From an uncultured Pseudomonadales bacterium (GTDB lineage Bacteria; Pseudomonadota; Gammaproteobacteria; Pseudomonadales; Balneatricaceae): 40,957 bases of DNA. Where the stretch lies: contig CALKFY010000112.1 of NCBI GenBank assembly GCA_938084925.1, positions 1 to 40,957 of the forward strand, read 5' to 3'. The notes under the pieces are model-generated. The model had not been told where the DNA came from and searched no databases. It was given only the letters and a program-made list of their open reading frames with translations. The translations under genes and the position numbers were made by a program. How positions within the stretch are numbered: the first letter of the stretch is position 1; the number at the start of each line of letters is the position of its first letter. Below are positions 40,616 to 40,957 of this stretch, one piece after another.

Positions 40616-40957
40616 CTATAACTGATTAAATAGGTCATTCATTGGTTGGCGCAGTAGCTCGCCACGCCAGCCTAACCAAGCCTCGGGGAGCATAAATGCT
40701 TGGGCTTGGCGGTGACGTTCAAATAACGCCAATAGCTCTTTTTTACGAACTAGCAGCTGTGGCAACAAGTCATGCTCTTCGGCAATGGCATTGGCACACT
40801 GCTGTAGTTGCTTGTAACGTTTTTGTTCAGATTTGCTTAAAGGTGGCGGCAGCGTCGCTGGAATAGCAACCTGCGCGTTTTCAACAGCCTTATTGGCTAG
40901 CACTAATTGCTGCAAAATGCCTTTACCATAGCGCCGCAGGCTACTTGGGCGCATATC
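40616..40957 (-). CDS. rnd: Ribonuclease D, C-terminal part only
   Basis: The last 113 or so codons of a gene that continues past the right edge of the window. The visible part contains the helical HRDC-like C-terminal region (SSLRRYGKGILQQLV, PPPLSKSEQKRYKQLQQCANAIAEEHDLLPQLLVRKKELLALF) typical of ribonuclease D, which trims tRNA 3' ends. The identification rests on this pattern and on the rnd-ycgL-ycgN gene order; the catalytic DEDD exonuclease domain lies outside. Confidence 0.85.
   Translation of the reverse strand, partial: DMRPSSLRRYGKGILQQLVLANKAVENAQVAIPATLPPPLSKSEQKRYKQLQQCANAIAEEHDLLPQLLVRKKELLALFERHRQAQAFMLPEAWLGWRGELLRQPMNDLFNQL

Overview
The window looks like chromosomal DNA of a marine, heterotrophic gammaproteobacterium of the Oceanospirillales/Pseudomonadales type. 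This rests on the long-form isocitrate lyase, malate synthase G, an AlgQ/Rsd-type regulator, the rnd-ycgL-ycgN block and the DUF1315-DUF2797-pepN block. The genus call is inference; no rRNA or tRNA gene was found to fix it. Most genes look intact and vertically inherited. The accessory material consists of a toxin-antitoxin corner, several repeat families and a few uncharacterised genes.

Layout. 1-6259 (minus): a tight run read from right to left: rsd/algQ-like, nadK (TTG start), a rhomboid protease, an exported IalB-like protein, DUF1315, DUF2797 and pepN, whose 3' end lies outside the window. 6394-6948: a lone protein with an ADP-ribosyltransferase-like look. 7014-12502: the glyoxylate shunt, with aceA (minus), a divergent LysR gene and glcB (plus), bounded by clear terminators. 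12592-15025 (minus): ABM monooxygenase-like protein, an isocitrate lyase/PEP mutase superfamily enzyme, a glutathione transferase and a small uncharacterised protein. 15106-15634: a striking REP/BIME-like tandem array with an exact 123-bp period. 15641-17896: ygiQ radical SAM protein. 18130-19517: an orphan HicB-type antitoxin convergent with a RES-Xre toxin-antitoxin pair. 19652-22220: a lipoprotein, then a DEAD-box helicase with a CYTH protein. 22296-24712 (minus): a small protein, deoD, a membrane protein and a LysR regulator.

24876-29576: a rubredoxin/rubredoxin-reductase fusion, a Rieske oxygenase and two divergent LysR regulators, possibly one oxidative catabolic locus. 29581-35299 (minus): hrpA helicase and fadD acyl-CoA ligase, the latter with a short AT-rich tandem repeat in its leader. 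35437-39718 (minus): a class II glutamine amidotransferase, then a cell-envelope group of a VWA-domain protein, an M23 peptidase and a bactofilin; the last two genes overlap by 76 bp. 39856-40957 (minus): ycgN, ycgL and the 3' part of rnd.

The metabolic theme is growth on fatty acids and other C2-yielding substrates: FadD activates fatty acids, and AceA and GlcB run the glyoxylate bypass. The strongest candidates for something undescribed are the 123-bp array with its dispersed relatives (one of which appears to have become the glcB terminator), the RES-Xre/orphan HicB corner, and the ART-like orphan. Start codons were reassigned where an upstream GTG/TTG extension was contradicted by a Shine-Dalgarno site, a signal peptide or a required N-terminal residue.
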